A stretch of 45,235 nt of DNA from Cetobacterium sp. ZOR0034 (lineage in GTDB: Bacteria; Fusobacteriota; Fusobacteriia; Fusobacteriales; Fusobacteriaceae): NCBI RefSeq assembly GCF_000799075.1, contig NZ_JTLI01000072.1, forward strand, positions 1 to 45,235, given 5' to 3'. The notes under the pieces were generated by a model. The model had not been told where the DNA came from and searched no databases. It saw only the letters and a program-made list of their open reading frames with translations. Of the stretch, positions 24,138 through 32,675 are shown in pieces. Every line of letters begins with the position of its first letter. Position 1 is the first letter of the stretch. A program made the position numbers and the translations under genes.

Positions 24138-25802
24138 GTGGAAAAAATATCGGGAGCAAAAATAGTTTTAGAGACACTAAAATATTTAGGGGTTACAGAT
24201 ATTTTTGGATATCCAGGGGGAGCCGTAATTCCTATTTATGATGCATTGTATGATTTCAAAGGAATAAATCACTATATGGCAAGACATGAGCAAGGAGCAG
24301 TTCACAGTGCAGATGGATACGCAAGAACTAAAAAAAATCCAGGAGTTTGCCTAGCCACATCAGGACCAGGAGCAACAAATTTAGTCACAGGTATTATGAC
24401 AGCACACATGGATTCGATTCCGATTTTGACAATAACAGGTCAGGTAGGAACTGCAGCTTTAGGGAAAGATTCTTTTCAAGAAAGTGATATTATTGGAATA
24501 ACATCACCAATAACAAAAAATAACTATTTAGTAAGGAGTCTGTTTGAGTTACCTAAGGTATTGAAAGAAGCGTATGAATTATCTAAGCACGGAAGACCAG
24601 GGCCGGTGTTAGTAGATATCCCAAAAAATATTCAAGAGCAGGAGATGGAGTATTCTCAATTTGAAGAACTTTTAAAAATTGAAGTGGAGAGTATTAAAAA
24701 ATTTAAATCGTTATACACAGAGAAAGAGATTTTCGACTTTGAAAAATATTTGAAGAATTCTAAAAAACCAGTTTTGATTGTAGGAGGTGGAATTTTAAAT
24801 AGTAGATGTGTCGATGAGGTTAGAAAGTTTGCAAATAGAATAAAAATTCCTATAGTTTCCACTCTTATGGGATTAGGAATATTTAATAGAAGTGATGAGG
24901 AGTATCTTGGAATGATTGGTATGCATGGATTAAAAGAAGCTAATAGAGCTGTTGATGAATGCGATCTGCTTATAGCTATTGGAATGAGATTTGATGATCG
25001 AATTGTAGGAGATAAAACAAAATTTTCACCGAATTCAAAAAAAATTCATATAGACATAGATAGAGCTGAGATGAATAAAAATATAGTTGTAGACTTACCT
25101 ATTATAGGGGATGCAAAGGAGGTATTGGAAAGAGTTTTAAAATTAGATTTAAAAGAGAATTTTCAAGAGTGGCGAACGACTTTAAAAAGAGATGAATTTA
25201 TAGAAAAAGAGTGCTTGAATCAACTAGCAGTTTTAAATGTTTTAAACGAAGTTATAGATGAAAATTATATAGTGGTTACAGATGTAGGACAACACCAGAT
25301 GTTTACAGCTCAGTGTCTAGATATAAAAAAACCATTTCAATTTTGCACATCAGGTGGAGCAGGAACCATGGGATATGGACTTCCGGCTGCAATAGGGGCA
25401 CAAGTGGCAAACAGAGATAAAAAAGTGATACTGATTGTTGGAGATGGTGGTTTTCAGATGAATCAACAGGAGTTAATTTTATTAAGACAATATAATCTGC
25501 CTGTAAAAATATTGATATTTAATAATGGGGCTTTAGGAATGGTTAAACAATGGCAAGAGCTTTTCAATAACAGAAGATATTCGAGTGTGATTTTGGACAT
25601 AAATCCAGATTTTGTTAAATTGGGAAATGCTCATTTCGTGGATGGTGAAAGGATAGATAATCTAAAAAAATTAAAAAATATTAAAAAGTTTTTAGAAAAT
25701 GATAAACCATACCTTTTGGACATTAAGATGTCATATGATCATAATGTTTATCCAATAATACCAGCAGGAAAATCTTATGAGCACACAATCGGAGGTGAGT
25801 AA
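24138..25802 (+). CDS. ilvB: Acetolactate synthase, large subunit
   Basis: A ThDP-dependent acetohydroxyacid synthase of 554 aa. GASIxx-type N terminus (SGAKIVLETLKYLGV), then FGYPGGAVIPIYDAL with RHEQGAVHSADGYAR (catalytic Glu), and TSGPGATNLVTG. A central FAD/nucleotide-like domain follows. The C-terminal ThDP motif begins GDGGFQMN and ends in FNNGALGMVKQWQ. The start is GTG with AGGAGGAG upstream, 9 bases after ilvD. The regulatory subunit follows directly, which supports biosynthetic AHAS rather than catabolic AlsS. Confidence 0.95.
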   Translation: MEKISGAKIVLETLKYLGVTDIFGYPGGAVIPIYDALYDFKGINHYMARHEQGAVHSADGYARTKKNPGVCLATSGPGATNLVTGIMTAHMDSIPILTITGQVGTAALGKDSFQESDIIGITSPITKNNYLVRSLFELPKVLKEAYELSKHGRPGPVLVDIPKNIQEQEMEYSQFEELLKIEVESIKKFKSLYTEKEIFDFEKYLKNSKKPVLIVGGGILNSRCVDEVRKFANRIKIPIVSTLMGLGIFNRSDEEYLGMIGMHGLKEANRAVDECDLLIAIGMRFDDRIVGDKTKFSPNSKKIHIDIDRAEMNKNIVVDLPIIGDAKEVLERVLKLDLKENFQEWRTTLKRDEFIEKECLNQLAVLNVLNEVIDENYIVVTDVGQHQMFTAQCLDIKKPFQFCTSGGAGTMGYGLPAAIGAQVANRDKKVILIVGDGGFQMNQQELILLRQYNLPVKILIFNNGALGMVKQWQELFNNRRYSSVILDINPDFVKLGNAHFVDGERIDNLKKLKNIKKFLENDKPYLLDIKMSYDHNVYPIIPAGKSYEHTIGGE

Positions 25803-25805
25803 TTA

Positions 25806-26288
25806 TTGGAAGCAAAAAGAATTCTTTTGATTATGAAAAATAAACCCGGTGTTTTGAATAAAATATCTGGATTGTTTCAGAAAAGGGGAATAAATATTGA
25901 AAATATAACTGCAGGAGAGGGATATCCAGAAGAAACAGTTCGAATGACAATAACAGGTTTTTGGGATGAGTATACATTGAATCAAGTAATTGTACAAGCT
26001 GAAAAATTATTTGATGTTGAATTTATAAAAGCATTTTGTAAAGAGAGTGTTTTTAGAGAGTTGGTTTTAATAAAGGTCAAAGTTGATTCTAAAAGTCGAC
26101 AAGAGTTACTTCAAATTTTAGATATTTATAGAGGATCAGTAGTAGATGTTGGACTTCATAGTTTGATTTTAGAGTTGACAGGGGATATAGGAAAAATAGA
26201 TGGGTTTTTAAAATTGATTAAAAACTTTGAAATATTGGAGCTCGCCAGAACAGGTGTTTCTGGAATGACTAGAGGGATTGAGATTTAA
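25806..26288 (+). CDS. ilvN: Acetolactate synthase, small regulatory subunit
   Basis: The valine-sensing partner of IlvB, 160 aa as usual. An N-terminal ACT domain (ILLIMKNKPGVLNKISGLFQ, then RGINIENITAG) is followed by the C-terminal AHAS-small domain (RELVLIKVKVDSKSR through ELARTGVSGMTRG). It starts with TTG; its GGAGGTGA site lies within the end of ilvB, 3 bases before, indicating translational coupling. Confidence 0.93.
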   Translation: MEAKRILLIMKNKPGVLNKISGLFQKRGINIENITAGEGYPEETVRMTITGFWDEYTLNQVIVQAEKLFDVEFIKAFCKESVFRELVLIKVKVDSKSRQELLQILDIYRGSVVDVGLHSLILELTGDIGKIDGFLKLIKNFEILELARTGVSGMTRGIEI

Positions 26289-26321
26289 AATAAAAAATAA
26301 AATTTTGAGGAGGAGAGTTAT

Positions 26322-27272
26322 ATGAGTTTATCAGGAAAAAAAGTTGTGGTATTTGGATATGGATCTCAAGGGCATGCACACGCACTAAATTTAAAAGAGT
26401 GTGGATATGATGTCAGTGTAGCTTTAAGAGAGGATAGTGGAAGTTGGGATAAAGCAGAGAAAAATGGATTCCAAGTTTTAAATTTGAAAAATGGAGCGGA
26501 AGTTGCAGATGTAGCAATGCTTTTAGTACCTGATGAAAATCAACCGGAACTATATAAAAATTATTTAAAAGACGGACTTAAAGAGGGTGCCTTTTTAGGA
26601 TTTGCTCACGGATTTAATATTCATTACTCACAAATTAATCCAAGAGAAGACTTAAATGTTTTTATGGTTGCCCCAAAATCTCCAGGGCACAAAGTTAGAG
26701 AGAAATTTTTAGAAAAAGAGGGAGTTCCAGCTTTAATCTCAATTTATCAAGATCCATCAAAAGAAACCTTGCAGTTAGCAAAAGATTGGGCAAAAGGCGT
26801 TTGTTTAGATTTAGGAGTTTTAGAAACTACTTTTAAAGAGGAGACTGAAACAGATTTGTTTGGAGAGCAAGCTGTTTTGTGTGGAGGATTAGTAGAACTT
26901 ATGAAAGCAGGGTATGAAACTCTTTTAAATGCAGGGTATGATGAGAAGTTAGCATACTTTGAGTGTGTTCATGAGATGAAGTTAATAGTAGATTTGATTT
27001 ATTCGAAGGGATTTGCGGCAATGAGAGAATCAATCTCTAATACGGCTGAGTATGGAGATTATGTAACTGGTAAAAAAATTGTTACAAAAGAGAGTAGAGA
27101 AAATATGAAAGAGGTTTTAGAGAATATTCAGAATGGAAGATTTGCAAAAGATTTTATCTTGGAAGGTCAGACTGGATATCCAGTTTTAAAAACGATGAGA
27201 AATAGATGTAAAACTGATAAGATCGAGTTAGTTGGAAATGAATTGAGAGATATGATGTTTTCGAAAAAATAG
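26322..27272 (+). CDS. ilvC: Ketol-acid reductoisomerase
   Basis: A class I NADPH-dependent isomeroreductase that makes dihydroxy-isovalerate and dihydroxy-methylvalerate. It has 316 aa. The dinucleotide loop FGYGSQGHAHALNL is at 11-24. The C-terminal knotted domain keeps the metal and substrate residues: ETDLFGEQAVLCGG, YFECVHEMKLIVDLIY and SISNTAEYGD. Relative to common KARIs of about 330 aa it lacks the first 14 or so residues (the usual YYDKDAD segment). The ATG has GAGGAGGAG upstream and no in-frame extension is apparent. It is the last gene of the ilv operon. Confidence 0.94.
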   Translation: MSLSGKKVVVFGYGSQGHAHALNLKECGYDVSVALREDSGSWDKAEKNGFQVLNLKNGAEVADVAMLLVPDENQPELYKNYLKDGLKEGAFLGFAHGFNIHYSQINPREDLNVFMVAPKSPGHKVREKFLEKEGVPALISIYQDPSKETLQLAKDWAKGVCLDLGVLETTFKEETETDLFGEQAVLCGGLVELMKAGYETLLNAGYDEKLAYFECVHEMKLIVDLIYSKGFAAMRESISNTAEYGDYVTGKKIVTKESRENMKEVLENIQNGRFAKDFILEGQTGYPVLKTMRNRCKTDKIELVGNELRDMMFSKK

Positions 27273-27358
27273 TAAAAATTTGAAAATGTAAACAAAATGA
27301 AGTATGAATTTAAGGATAAAGAGTTTGTAATGGGGTGGAAAAAATCATAAACTGAAGA

Positions 27359-27392
27359 AAGACCAGATCATGAAAATGATTCGGTCTTTTTT
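27359..27392. terminator. Terminator between ilvC and the RpiR gene
   Basis: Stem AAGACC-A-GATCAT with ATGATT-C-GGTCTT around a GAAA loop (27359-27391), with a T run after it and an A run before it, between convergent genes. Confidence 0.85.
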
Positions 27393-27419
27393 CATAGATA
27401 CTTCAATTATTTAAAGTTT

Positions 27420-28214
27420 TTACTTTAAAATTGCTTCAATGGTAAGTTGCATTTTCTCTCTTAGATTTGAATCCTCTAATAAAATAGTCGAAATTAAATC
27501 AAAGAGATACATAGTTGAGAATTGTGTATTTATAAAATCTCTTTTATTTATAAAATTAGATGCACAGATTAGAATTAAATTATCAGAAAAATCTTTTAAG
27601 CTACTATTAGGTAAACTAGTGACTCCAATTGTTTTAGCACCATTTTTTTGAGCTACTCTAAAAGAATTCACAAGTTCTTTAGTTTCTCCAGAGATAGAGA
27701 TTCCAATAACAAGATCACTTTCTTTTAAAATGGCACTATTTATAATCATCATATGTGAATCCGTGATAGAAGAGACATTGAATCCCATTCTTAAAAGTCT
27801 TTGCATAAACTCTTGGGCACTTAAACCAGAACTCCCAACTCCATAGATATATATTTTTTTTGCGTTTTTAATATCTTCAATAACTTTTAGAATGAGTTCT
27901 TTATTAAGAAGTTGATTTGTTTTTTCAACAACCTCTGTATAATAATCGTGAACAGCAGAAAAGATATCCTCCTCTTTATTAGAAGAGTTTGCAGATTGAG
28001 TATTCAGCTTCATCTTCATTTGAACGAAACTCTCACAATTTATTTTTTTTGAAAATCTTGTAATAGTTGAGGTTGAAGCTCCAATAGCTTTTGATAAATT
28101 TGTGATAGATATATTTTCAATATTATTTTTATTTTCTAGGATATAGTTAGCAATCTCTTTTTCTTTAGAGGAAAAACTATTGTATTTTTGTTTTATTTCA
28201 TAGATTACATCCAA
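27420..28214 (-). CDS. RpiR/MurR-family transcriptional regulator
   Basis: A 264-aa regulator with an N-terminal HTH_6 domain (about 1-75; ITNLSKAIGASTSTITRFSKKI is the helix-turn-helix, given here as 22-residue span within residues 37-58) and a C-terminal SIS sugar-phosphate-binding domain (YIYGVGSSGLSAQEF, then VIGISISGETKE). RpiR proteins sense phosphosugars; the ligand is unknown here. nanE and a PTS gene 6 kb away are possible targets. I chose TTG 28212-28214, since GGGAGGT lies 6 bases upstream; the ATG at 28227-28229 would include that ribosome site in the gene. It is divergent from the WYL gene. Confidence 0.85.
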   Translation of the reverse strand: MDVIYEIKQKYNSFSSKEKEIANYILENKNNIENISITNLSKAIGASTSTITRFSKKINCESFVQMKMKLNTQSANSSNKEEDIFSAVHDYYTEVVEKTNQLLNKELILKVIEDIKNAKKIYIYGVGSSGLSAQEFMQRLLRMGFNVSSITDSHMMIINSAILKESDLVIGISISGETKELVNSFRVAQKNGAKTIGVTSLPNSSLKDFSDNLILICASNFINKRDFINTQFSTMYLFDLISTILLEDSNLREKMQLTIEAILK

Positions 28215-28250
28215 AAAAGTACCTCCCATGGAACATGATAATATAATAGT

Positions 28251-28290
28251 ATCACAAATATTTATTTAAAAAAACTGTTATTTGTATGAT
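28251..28290. promoter_or_regulatory. Inverted repeat between RpiR and WYL genes
   Basis: ACAAATA (28254-28260) and TATTTGT (28279-28285) form 7-bp arms, 18 bases apart, within longer imperfect arms (ATCACAAATA and TATTTGTATGAT). The right arm runs into an extended -10 (TGATATAAT, TATAAT at 28290-28295) serving the WYL gene. It may be an operator for either regulator. Confidence 0.35.
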
Positions 28291-28327
28291 ATAATTATTT
28301 TTGAGAAAGATTCTATTGGAGTGATTT

Positions 28328-29170
28328 ATGGAAAAGAAAATAAGAGTAACATTACCAAAAAGAATAGCTGAAATATTAGAGAGTGATATTGAAGAATTTT
28401 TTATAAAAAAAAATACATTATTGAATTATCTATATGAAGAGTATGCAAAAGAGGATTATACAAAGCTAGAAGTTGAGGTTGATAAAAATGAAACTTCAGT
28501 TATACAGTTCAATTTAAACAAAAAAAATCTTAGAGGATATTATAACTTTTTAGAGGAAAACAGGATTCAAAATGAATCAGAATTTTTTAGAGAGATTTTA
28601 ACTGATTACTCTGAAAATTGTAAAAAGAAAAGAGAGCTTTTCCTTTTTAAGGAAAAAGTGGAGAGAATTAATGATTCTATTGCCGAGAGAAAATTGATAA
28701 AAGTAAACTTCAGAGATGGTAAGAGCATTGAGGTTGAACCATATTTGATTGAGAGTTCTAAGTTAGAGGTTGCAAATTATCTGTTTTGTTATAATTTAAA
28801 AGAAAAATTGTGGAAAAATTATAGAATAAAATATATAGATTCAGTTTATACAAAAAATAGCAATTTTAAAATAAGAGATATCGATTTTGTTCAAAGGATG
28901 AAAGAGGATTTCGATCCATTTATTTCTTTTGGGAAAAAAGTAAAGATAAGATTAACAAACTCTGGAGAAAATCTGTTTAAAGAGCTTCAAACAAATCGGC
29001 CTAAAGTTATTCAAAAAAATTTAAATGAATATATCTTAGAGTGCTCTGAAGAGAAAGCTAAAAGATACTTTAGTTTCTTTTTAGATGAGGTAGAGATTTT
29101 AGAGCCGATTGAATTGAGAGAGTGGTTTAAAAATAAATACGAGAAAGCTTTAGAGCAGTATAAAAAATAA
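28328..29170 (+). CDS. WYL-domain protein with ribbon-helix-helix-like N terminus
   Basis: A 280-aa probable transcription regulator. The first 45 residues (KKIRVTLPKRIAEIL, then helices) look like a ribbon-helix-helix DNA-binding unit. A second short copy may occur around residues 60-95 (SVIQFNLNKKNLRGYYNFL). From about residue 117 there is a WYL domain: AERKLIKVNFRDGK, VEPYLIESSK, YLFCYNLKEKLWKNYRIKYIDSV. A C-terminal extension from about 200 resembles the WCX region. WYL domains sense nucleotide- or DNA-derived ligands in several regulators. No defence genes are nearby. The start has a TTGGAG site. Confidence 0.75.
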   Translation: MEKKIRVTLPKRIAEILESDIEEFFIKKNTLLNYLYEEYAKEDYTKLEVEVDKNETSVIQFNLNKKNLRGYYNFLEENRIQNESEFFREILTDYSENCKKKRELFLFKEKVERINDSIAERKLIKVNFRDGKSIEVEPYLIESSKLEVANYLFCYNLKEKLWKNYRIKYIDSVYTKNSNFKIRDIDFVQRMKEDFDPFISFGKKVKIRLTNSGENLFKELQTNRPKVIQKNLNEYILECSEEKAKRYFSFFLDEVEILEPIELREWFKNKYEKALEQYKK

Positions 29171-29211
29171 AGGAACCACGCTGAAAAAATTTCAGCAGGT
29201 TCCTTTTTTTA
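29170..29211. terminator. Terminator between WYL and ArsC-like genes
   Basis: Two-tier stem: AAGGAACC/GGTTCCTT outside and CTGAAA/TTTCAG inside, with a T run. It lies between convergent genes. Confidence 0.88.
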
Positions 29212-29224
29212 TTAAAATTTAAAA

Positions 29225-29557
29225 TTAAGACATTTTTTTTAGTTCGTCAAGAGAATAACCTAAAGAAACACCTTTATCCCATCTAATAATAGGAGTTTTA
29301 AATAGAACAGGACTTTCTAAAAGAAGTTCCTCAGTATCATAAACCATGTATTCTAAGTTTCTTTTTTTATATTCATTACTAGATTTATCTAATAGCTCTT
29401 CGATATCAAAATATCTTAAAAAAGTTTCTAATTCTTTTTTAGAAGGGGCTTTTTCAATAAGATCAATAAATTGAAACTTGATTCCTCTCTCTTTAAAAAA
29501 TCTTTGAACTTTTTTAGTTTCATTGCAGTTTTTTCTACCAAAAATTTGTATTATCAT
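29225..29557 (-). CDS. ArsC/Spx-family thioredoxin-fold protein
   Basis: A 110-aa ArsC-fold protein (typical length 110-120). The active-site loop is GRKNCNET: Cys11 is followed by Thr14 (CxxT), so it lacks the CxxC switch of Spx. The cis-Pro loop and Arg are in FKTPIIRW. Such single-Cys members include YffB-like and putative reductases of unknown substrate. The gene starts 1 base after the MATE stop codon, so the two are coupled. Confidence 0.82.
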   Translation of the reverse strand: MIIQIFGRKNCNETKKVQRFFKERGIKFQFIDLIEKAPSKKELETFLRYFDIEELLDKSSNEYKKRNLEYMVYDTEELLLESPVLFKTPIIRWDKGVSLGYSLDELKKMS

Positions 29558-29558
29558 A

Positions 29559-30902
29559 TCACACCTCTATATATCTCCATTTTCCCTGTCTAAATCTGTA
29601 TAAACAAGCAATTCCTCTGTAAGTTAAATCTATAATCATAACCATCCAAGCACCATTCAATCCAAAGTTAAATACATAAAGGAAAAGATATGTCATAGGG
29701 ATTCTTATAAGAAACATTCCTAAAGATGTTATCCAAAGAACAGATTTAGTGTCACCAGCACCTCTTAAAGCACCGCTTAAGACCATAGATACTGCAAGTA
29801 TCGGTTGAGCTATTGAAACTATTCTAAGTGCAGAACTAGCCATAGGAACAATGTTTTGTTCTTTTGTAAACATAGATATAACAAATTTAGGGAATACCAT
29901 AAAGATAAATCCAAATGCAGTCATAACAAACATAGCTAAAAACATGTTTAGATAACCAGCTTTTTTAGCATCTTGGTATTTTTTAGCTCCAAGATGTTGA
30001 CCAACAAGAGCAGTTCCAGCAACTGAGAATCCCAATCCTAAATTGAAAGAGAATGATTCAGCTGTAAGGGCAATTTTATGTGCTGCATACTGAAGTGTCC
30101 CTAAGTTTATAACCATAGCTTCAAATATAAGCATTCCAATTCTAAATATACTTTGTTCACCAGCTGATGGCAACCCAACTTTTATAAGTCTTTTGCAAAC
30201 CTCTTTTTTTATTTTGAAATCTTTTTTAGTTAAAGCAATGCAATAGTTTCTCTTATATATAATAAGGAAAGAGAAAATAAGTGTAACTACTCCTCTTGAT
30301 ATTGTAGTTGCAATTCCAGCTCCCAAAACTCCAAGATTTAATACAAAAATAAATATGTAGTTAAGAAGGATATTAGAGAAAATACTTATAGTGTTGTTAA
30401 TCATTGGAATCTTCGATTTACTTATAGATCTAAACCCATAAGAGAAAATGATATTGAAACATAGGAATGGAATTCCTAAAGAAACAACTTTTAAGTAACT
30501 TAAAGCATCACCAATAGGTTGGTTTTTACTGATAAGTTCTAAAATGTTTTTTCCAAAAATGATAAATGCAACTGTGACAATAAGAGCGGCAGGAATTCCT
30601 AAAATTAAACTTTGACTCATGCCATCTCGAGCCTCAGAGTAGTTTTTAGCTCCGTATGCTCTACTAACCATAGCTGTAGTTCCAACACTTATAGCAAAGA
30701 ATATTGGTATTACAGTTAAGATAGGTGCAGTTCCAAGTCCTACTGAAGCGATTGCTTCGGGACCTAGTCTTCCAACCATGATTAAGTCGAAGAAGCCAAG
30801 TAATGTTTGTACGAACATATCGACAATAGTAGGTAAAGCAATTGTAAAAATTGATAAAATCTCATTTTTGTTTTCTCTCCATAAAGAGCGAAGTTGTTTC
30901 AA
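29559..30902 (-). CDS. MATE-family efflux transporter
   Basis: A 447-aa membrane exporter with twelve predicted helices in two homologous halves; the N-terminal half begins IFTIALPTIVDMFVQTLLGFFD and the halves share GLPSAGEQ/ALPTIVD-type openings. It is a cation-driven drug or metabolite exporter (NorM/DinF-like branches), substrate unknown. It starts with TTG, with GGAGGG 6 bases upstream. It lies downstream of thiY without a visible terminator between them, so it may receive some read-through from the TPP operon. Confidence 0.88.
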   Translation of the reverse strand: MKQLRSLWRENKNEILSIFTIALPTIVDMFVQTLLGFFDLIMVGRLGPEAIASVGLGTAPILTVIPIFFAISVGTTAMVSRAYGAKNYSEARDGMSQSLILGIPAALIVTVAFIIFGKNILELISKNQPIGDALSYLKVVSLGIPFLCFNIIFSYGFRSISKSKIPMINNTISIFSNILLNYIFIFVLNLGVLGAGIATTISRGVVTLIFSFLIIYKRNYCIALTKKDFKIKKEVCKRLIKVGLPSAGEQSIFRIGMLIFEAMVINLGTLQYAAHKIALTAESFSFNLGLGFSVAGTALVGQHLGAKKYQDAKKAGYLNMFLAMFVMTAFGFIFMVFPKFVISMFTKEQNIVPMASSALRIVSIAQPILAVSMVLSGALRGAGDTKSVLWITSLGMFLIRIPMTYLFLYVFNFGLNGAWMVMIIDLTYRGIACLYRFRQGKWRYIEV

Positions 30903-30951
30903 AATAATCCCTCCAAATTTTCATTCTAAAGGGTATTATATATTAAAAAAA

Positions 30952-31935
30952 CTAAAATTGATATATAAAATTTTTAGCAGGTAATTTTCTTTGAATAATA
31001 CCATTTTCATATAACCAGTTTATATTATTTTCCCAAATATTTTCATTTTGATCTAAGAATTTGGCATTTTCAGTTTCCATAATTGGCAACAGAATCTCTA
31101 AGCTTTCTTTCTCAACAGTTTCACTCAGAGGAAACTGTTCTACAGCTTGTTTTGAAAGTAAAAGTTTTAAAGCTTCTTCGGGGTTGTTTTGCACGTCGTA
31201 GAATCCTTTTCTCATAGCCTTTAAAACTTTTTCATAGCTGTCTTTGTTTTGATTTAAAAGTTCTTCATTTGCAACTAAGATGAGTTCATAAGCTTGAGGA
31301 ATACCAAAATTATCTATTAGGAAGTAATTTATATCAATTCCCTTCTCTTTTATAACAGGAACCTCGTGATTAACCATATTTCCGATTGTAAAATCAACTC
31401 TATTTGTTATCATTGCAGTTAGAAGTTCAAAGCCAACATCGATTATTTTTAGAGATTTAGGGTCTAAGTTTTCAAATTTCATCATAGAGTTAAGGTATGT
31501 TTCGGACAAGATACCACCGCTTGTTCCAGCAATTTTATTTTCAAAATCTTTAGGAGATGTTATATTTTTTTCTTTTAAAGAGATAACTGTATTTACAGAT
31601 CTTTGAAGAACAGCTCCAAAAGATTTTATAGGAACATCTTCGTTTGTTTTCGCTATAACGACACTATTTAGATAAGATATTCCAATATCAGCTTTTTTTG
31701 CAGCTGGTAAAGTTAGAGAATCAGATGGCGAAGATGGATATATAATATTAAGTTTTATTCCTTCCTCTTCAAAATATCCCTTTTCAATTGCAGTATATAA
31801 AAAAGAGTGAACAGCATTAGGATACCAATCTAAAATTATAGAAACTTCTTTCAAATTTTTAGTTTTTTCTGAATTTTTTGAGTTACAACTTAAAAATAGA
31901 GTTGTTAAAATAAATAAAGTCAGTAGTTTTTTCAT
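30952..31935 (-). CDS. thiY: Thiamine-pyrimidine ABC transporter, substrate-binding lipoprotein (ThiY-like)
   Basis: An NMT1/THI5-like binding protein of 327 aa. The signal ends in the lipobox LFLSC (Cys about 17), so it is membrane anchored. VSIILDWYPNAVHSFLYTA is the family's ligand-binding N terminus, followed by the IYPSSPSDSL and GTSGGILSETYLN regions. It likely binds formyl-aminopyrimidine or hydroxymethylpyrimidine. I chose ATG 31933-31935, overlapping the permease stop (TAATG), with GGAGGAG upstream. It is the last gene of the TPP-riboswitch operon. Confidence 0.87.
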   Translation of the reverse strand: MKKLLTLFILTTLFLSCNSKNSEKTKNLKEVSIILDWYPNAVHSFLYTAIEKGYFEEEGIKLNIIYPSSPSDSLTLPAAKKADIGISYLNSVVIAKTNEDVPIKSFGAVLQRSVNTVISLKEKNITSPKDFENKIAGTSGGILSETYLNSMMKFENLDPKSLKIIDVGFELLTAMITNRVDFTIGNMVNHEVPVIKEKGIDINYFLIDNFGIPQAYELILVANEELLNQNKDSYEKVLKAMRKGFYDVQNNPEEALKLLLSKQAVEQFPLSETVEKESLEILLPIMETENAKFLDQNENIWENNINWLYENGIIQRKLPAKNFIYQF

Positions 31936-32675
31936 TATTTTCTCCTCCAATGTAAAATTTTGTTTTCTAAGCTAGTAATCATTCTAACCAAAATAATTGC
32001 TAAAAGAGAGATGATTACAATAGGAGCAAATACTCCAGCTCCATCAAGTTGAGACATCATTCTTTTACTGAAATATCCAAGTCCAGAAGTAGCTCCAAGC
32101 CATTCACCAATTGCAGATCCTATTAAAACTAAAGGAACACTCATCTTTAAAGCTGAGAAAAAATTTGGAAGTGCTCTAGGTAGTTTCAGTTTGAAGAAAA
32201 TCTGTATTTTTGTAGCTTTTAAGCTTTTGAAATAATTAATCTCATCTTTTTCGATGTTTTGGAATCCGTTGTATATAGTTATGGTTATTGGGAAAAATGA
32301 GATTATTACAGAAACAATAACTTTACTCCAAATAGAATAACCAAACCATAAGATGAAAATAGGTGCTAAAGCTGTGATTGGAATAGTTTGACTCGTGACA
32401 ATCAAAGGATAGATTGAGTCATAAACTATCTTATTAAAATCCATAGCAATAGCCAAAGTAACTCCTAATATTAAAGTCAAGATAGATGCAGTAACGGCTA
32501 TTGTTAAAGTAGCGGGTAGATGAGTTAAAAAAAGACTCTCTTTTAAAGTCCATATTTTAATAAGAATATTTAAAGGAGTTGGAAGAATATATGCTTTATT
32601 TATAGCTTTTCCTAAAACCTCCCAGCACATAAAAAATATTAGTATAGACAGTGTTCCAGGATTAAATTTTTTCAT
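31935..32675 (-). CDS. thiX: Thiamine-pyrimidine ABC transporter, permease (ThiX-like)
   Basis: A 246-aa ABC permease of the SsuC/TauC/ThiX type with six hydrophobic segments. The coupling loop appears near residues 140-165 as YFKSLKATKIQIFFKLKLPRALP, an EAA-like motif. I chose ATG 32673-32675 with GGGAG 6 bases upstream, so the gene overlaps the ATPase gene by 14 bases. It is part of tenA-thiZ-thiX-thiY. Confidence 0.87.
   Translation of the reverse strand: MKKFNPGTLSILIFFMCWEVLGKAINKAYILPTPLNILIKIWTLKESLFLTHLPATLTIAVTASILTLILGVTLAIAMDFNKIVYDSIYPLIVTSQTIPITALAPIFILWFGYSIWSKVIVSVIISFFPITITIYNGFQNIEKDEINYFKSLKATKIQIFFKLKLPRALPNFFSALKMSVPLVLIGSAIGEWLGATSGLGYFSKRMMSQLDGAGVFAPIVIISLLAIILVRMITSLENKILHWRRK

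Noticed and set aside
27298-27351. 17-codon frame between ilvC and its terminator
   Set aside because: No ribosome site upstream, and its composition does not suggest a leader peptide because it lies after, not before, an operon.
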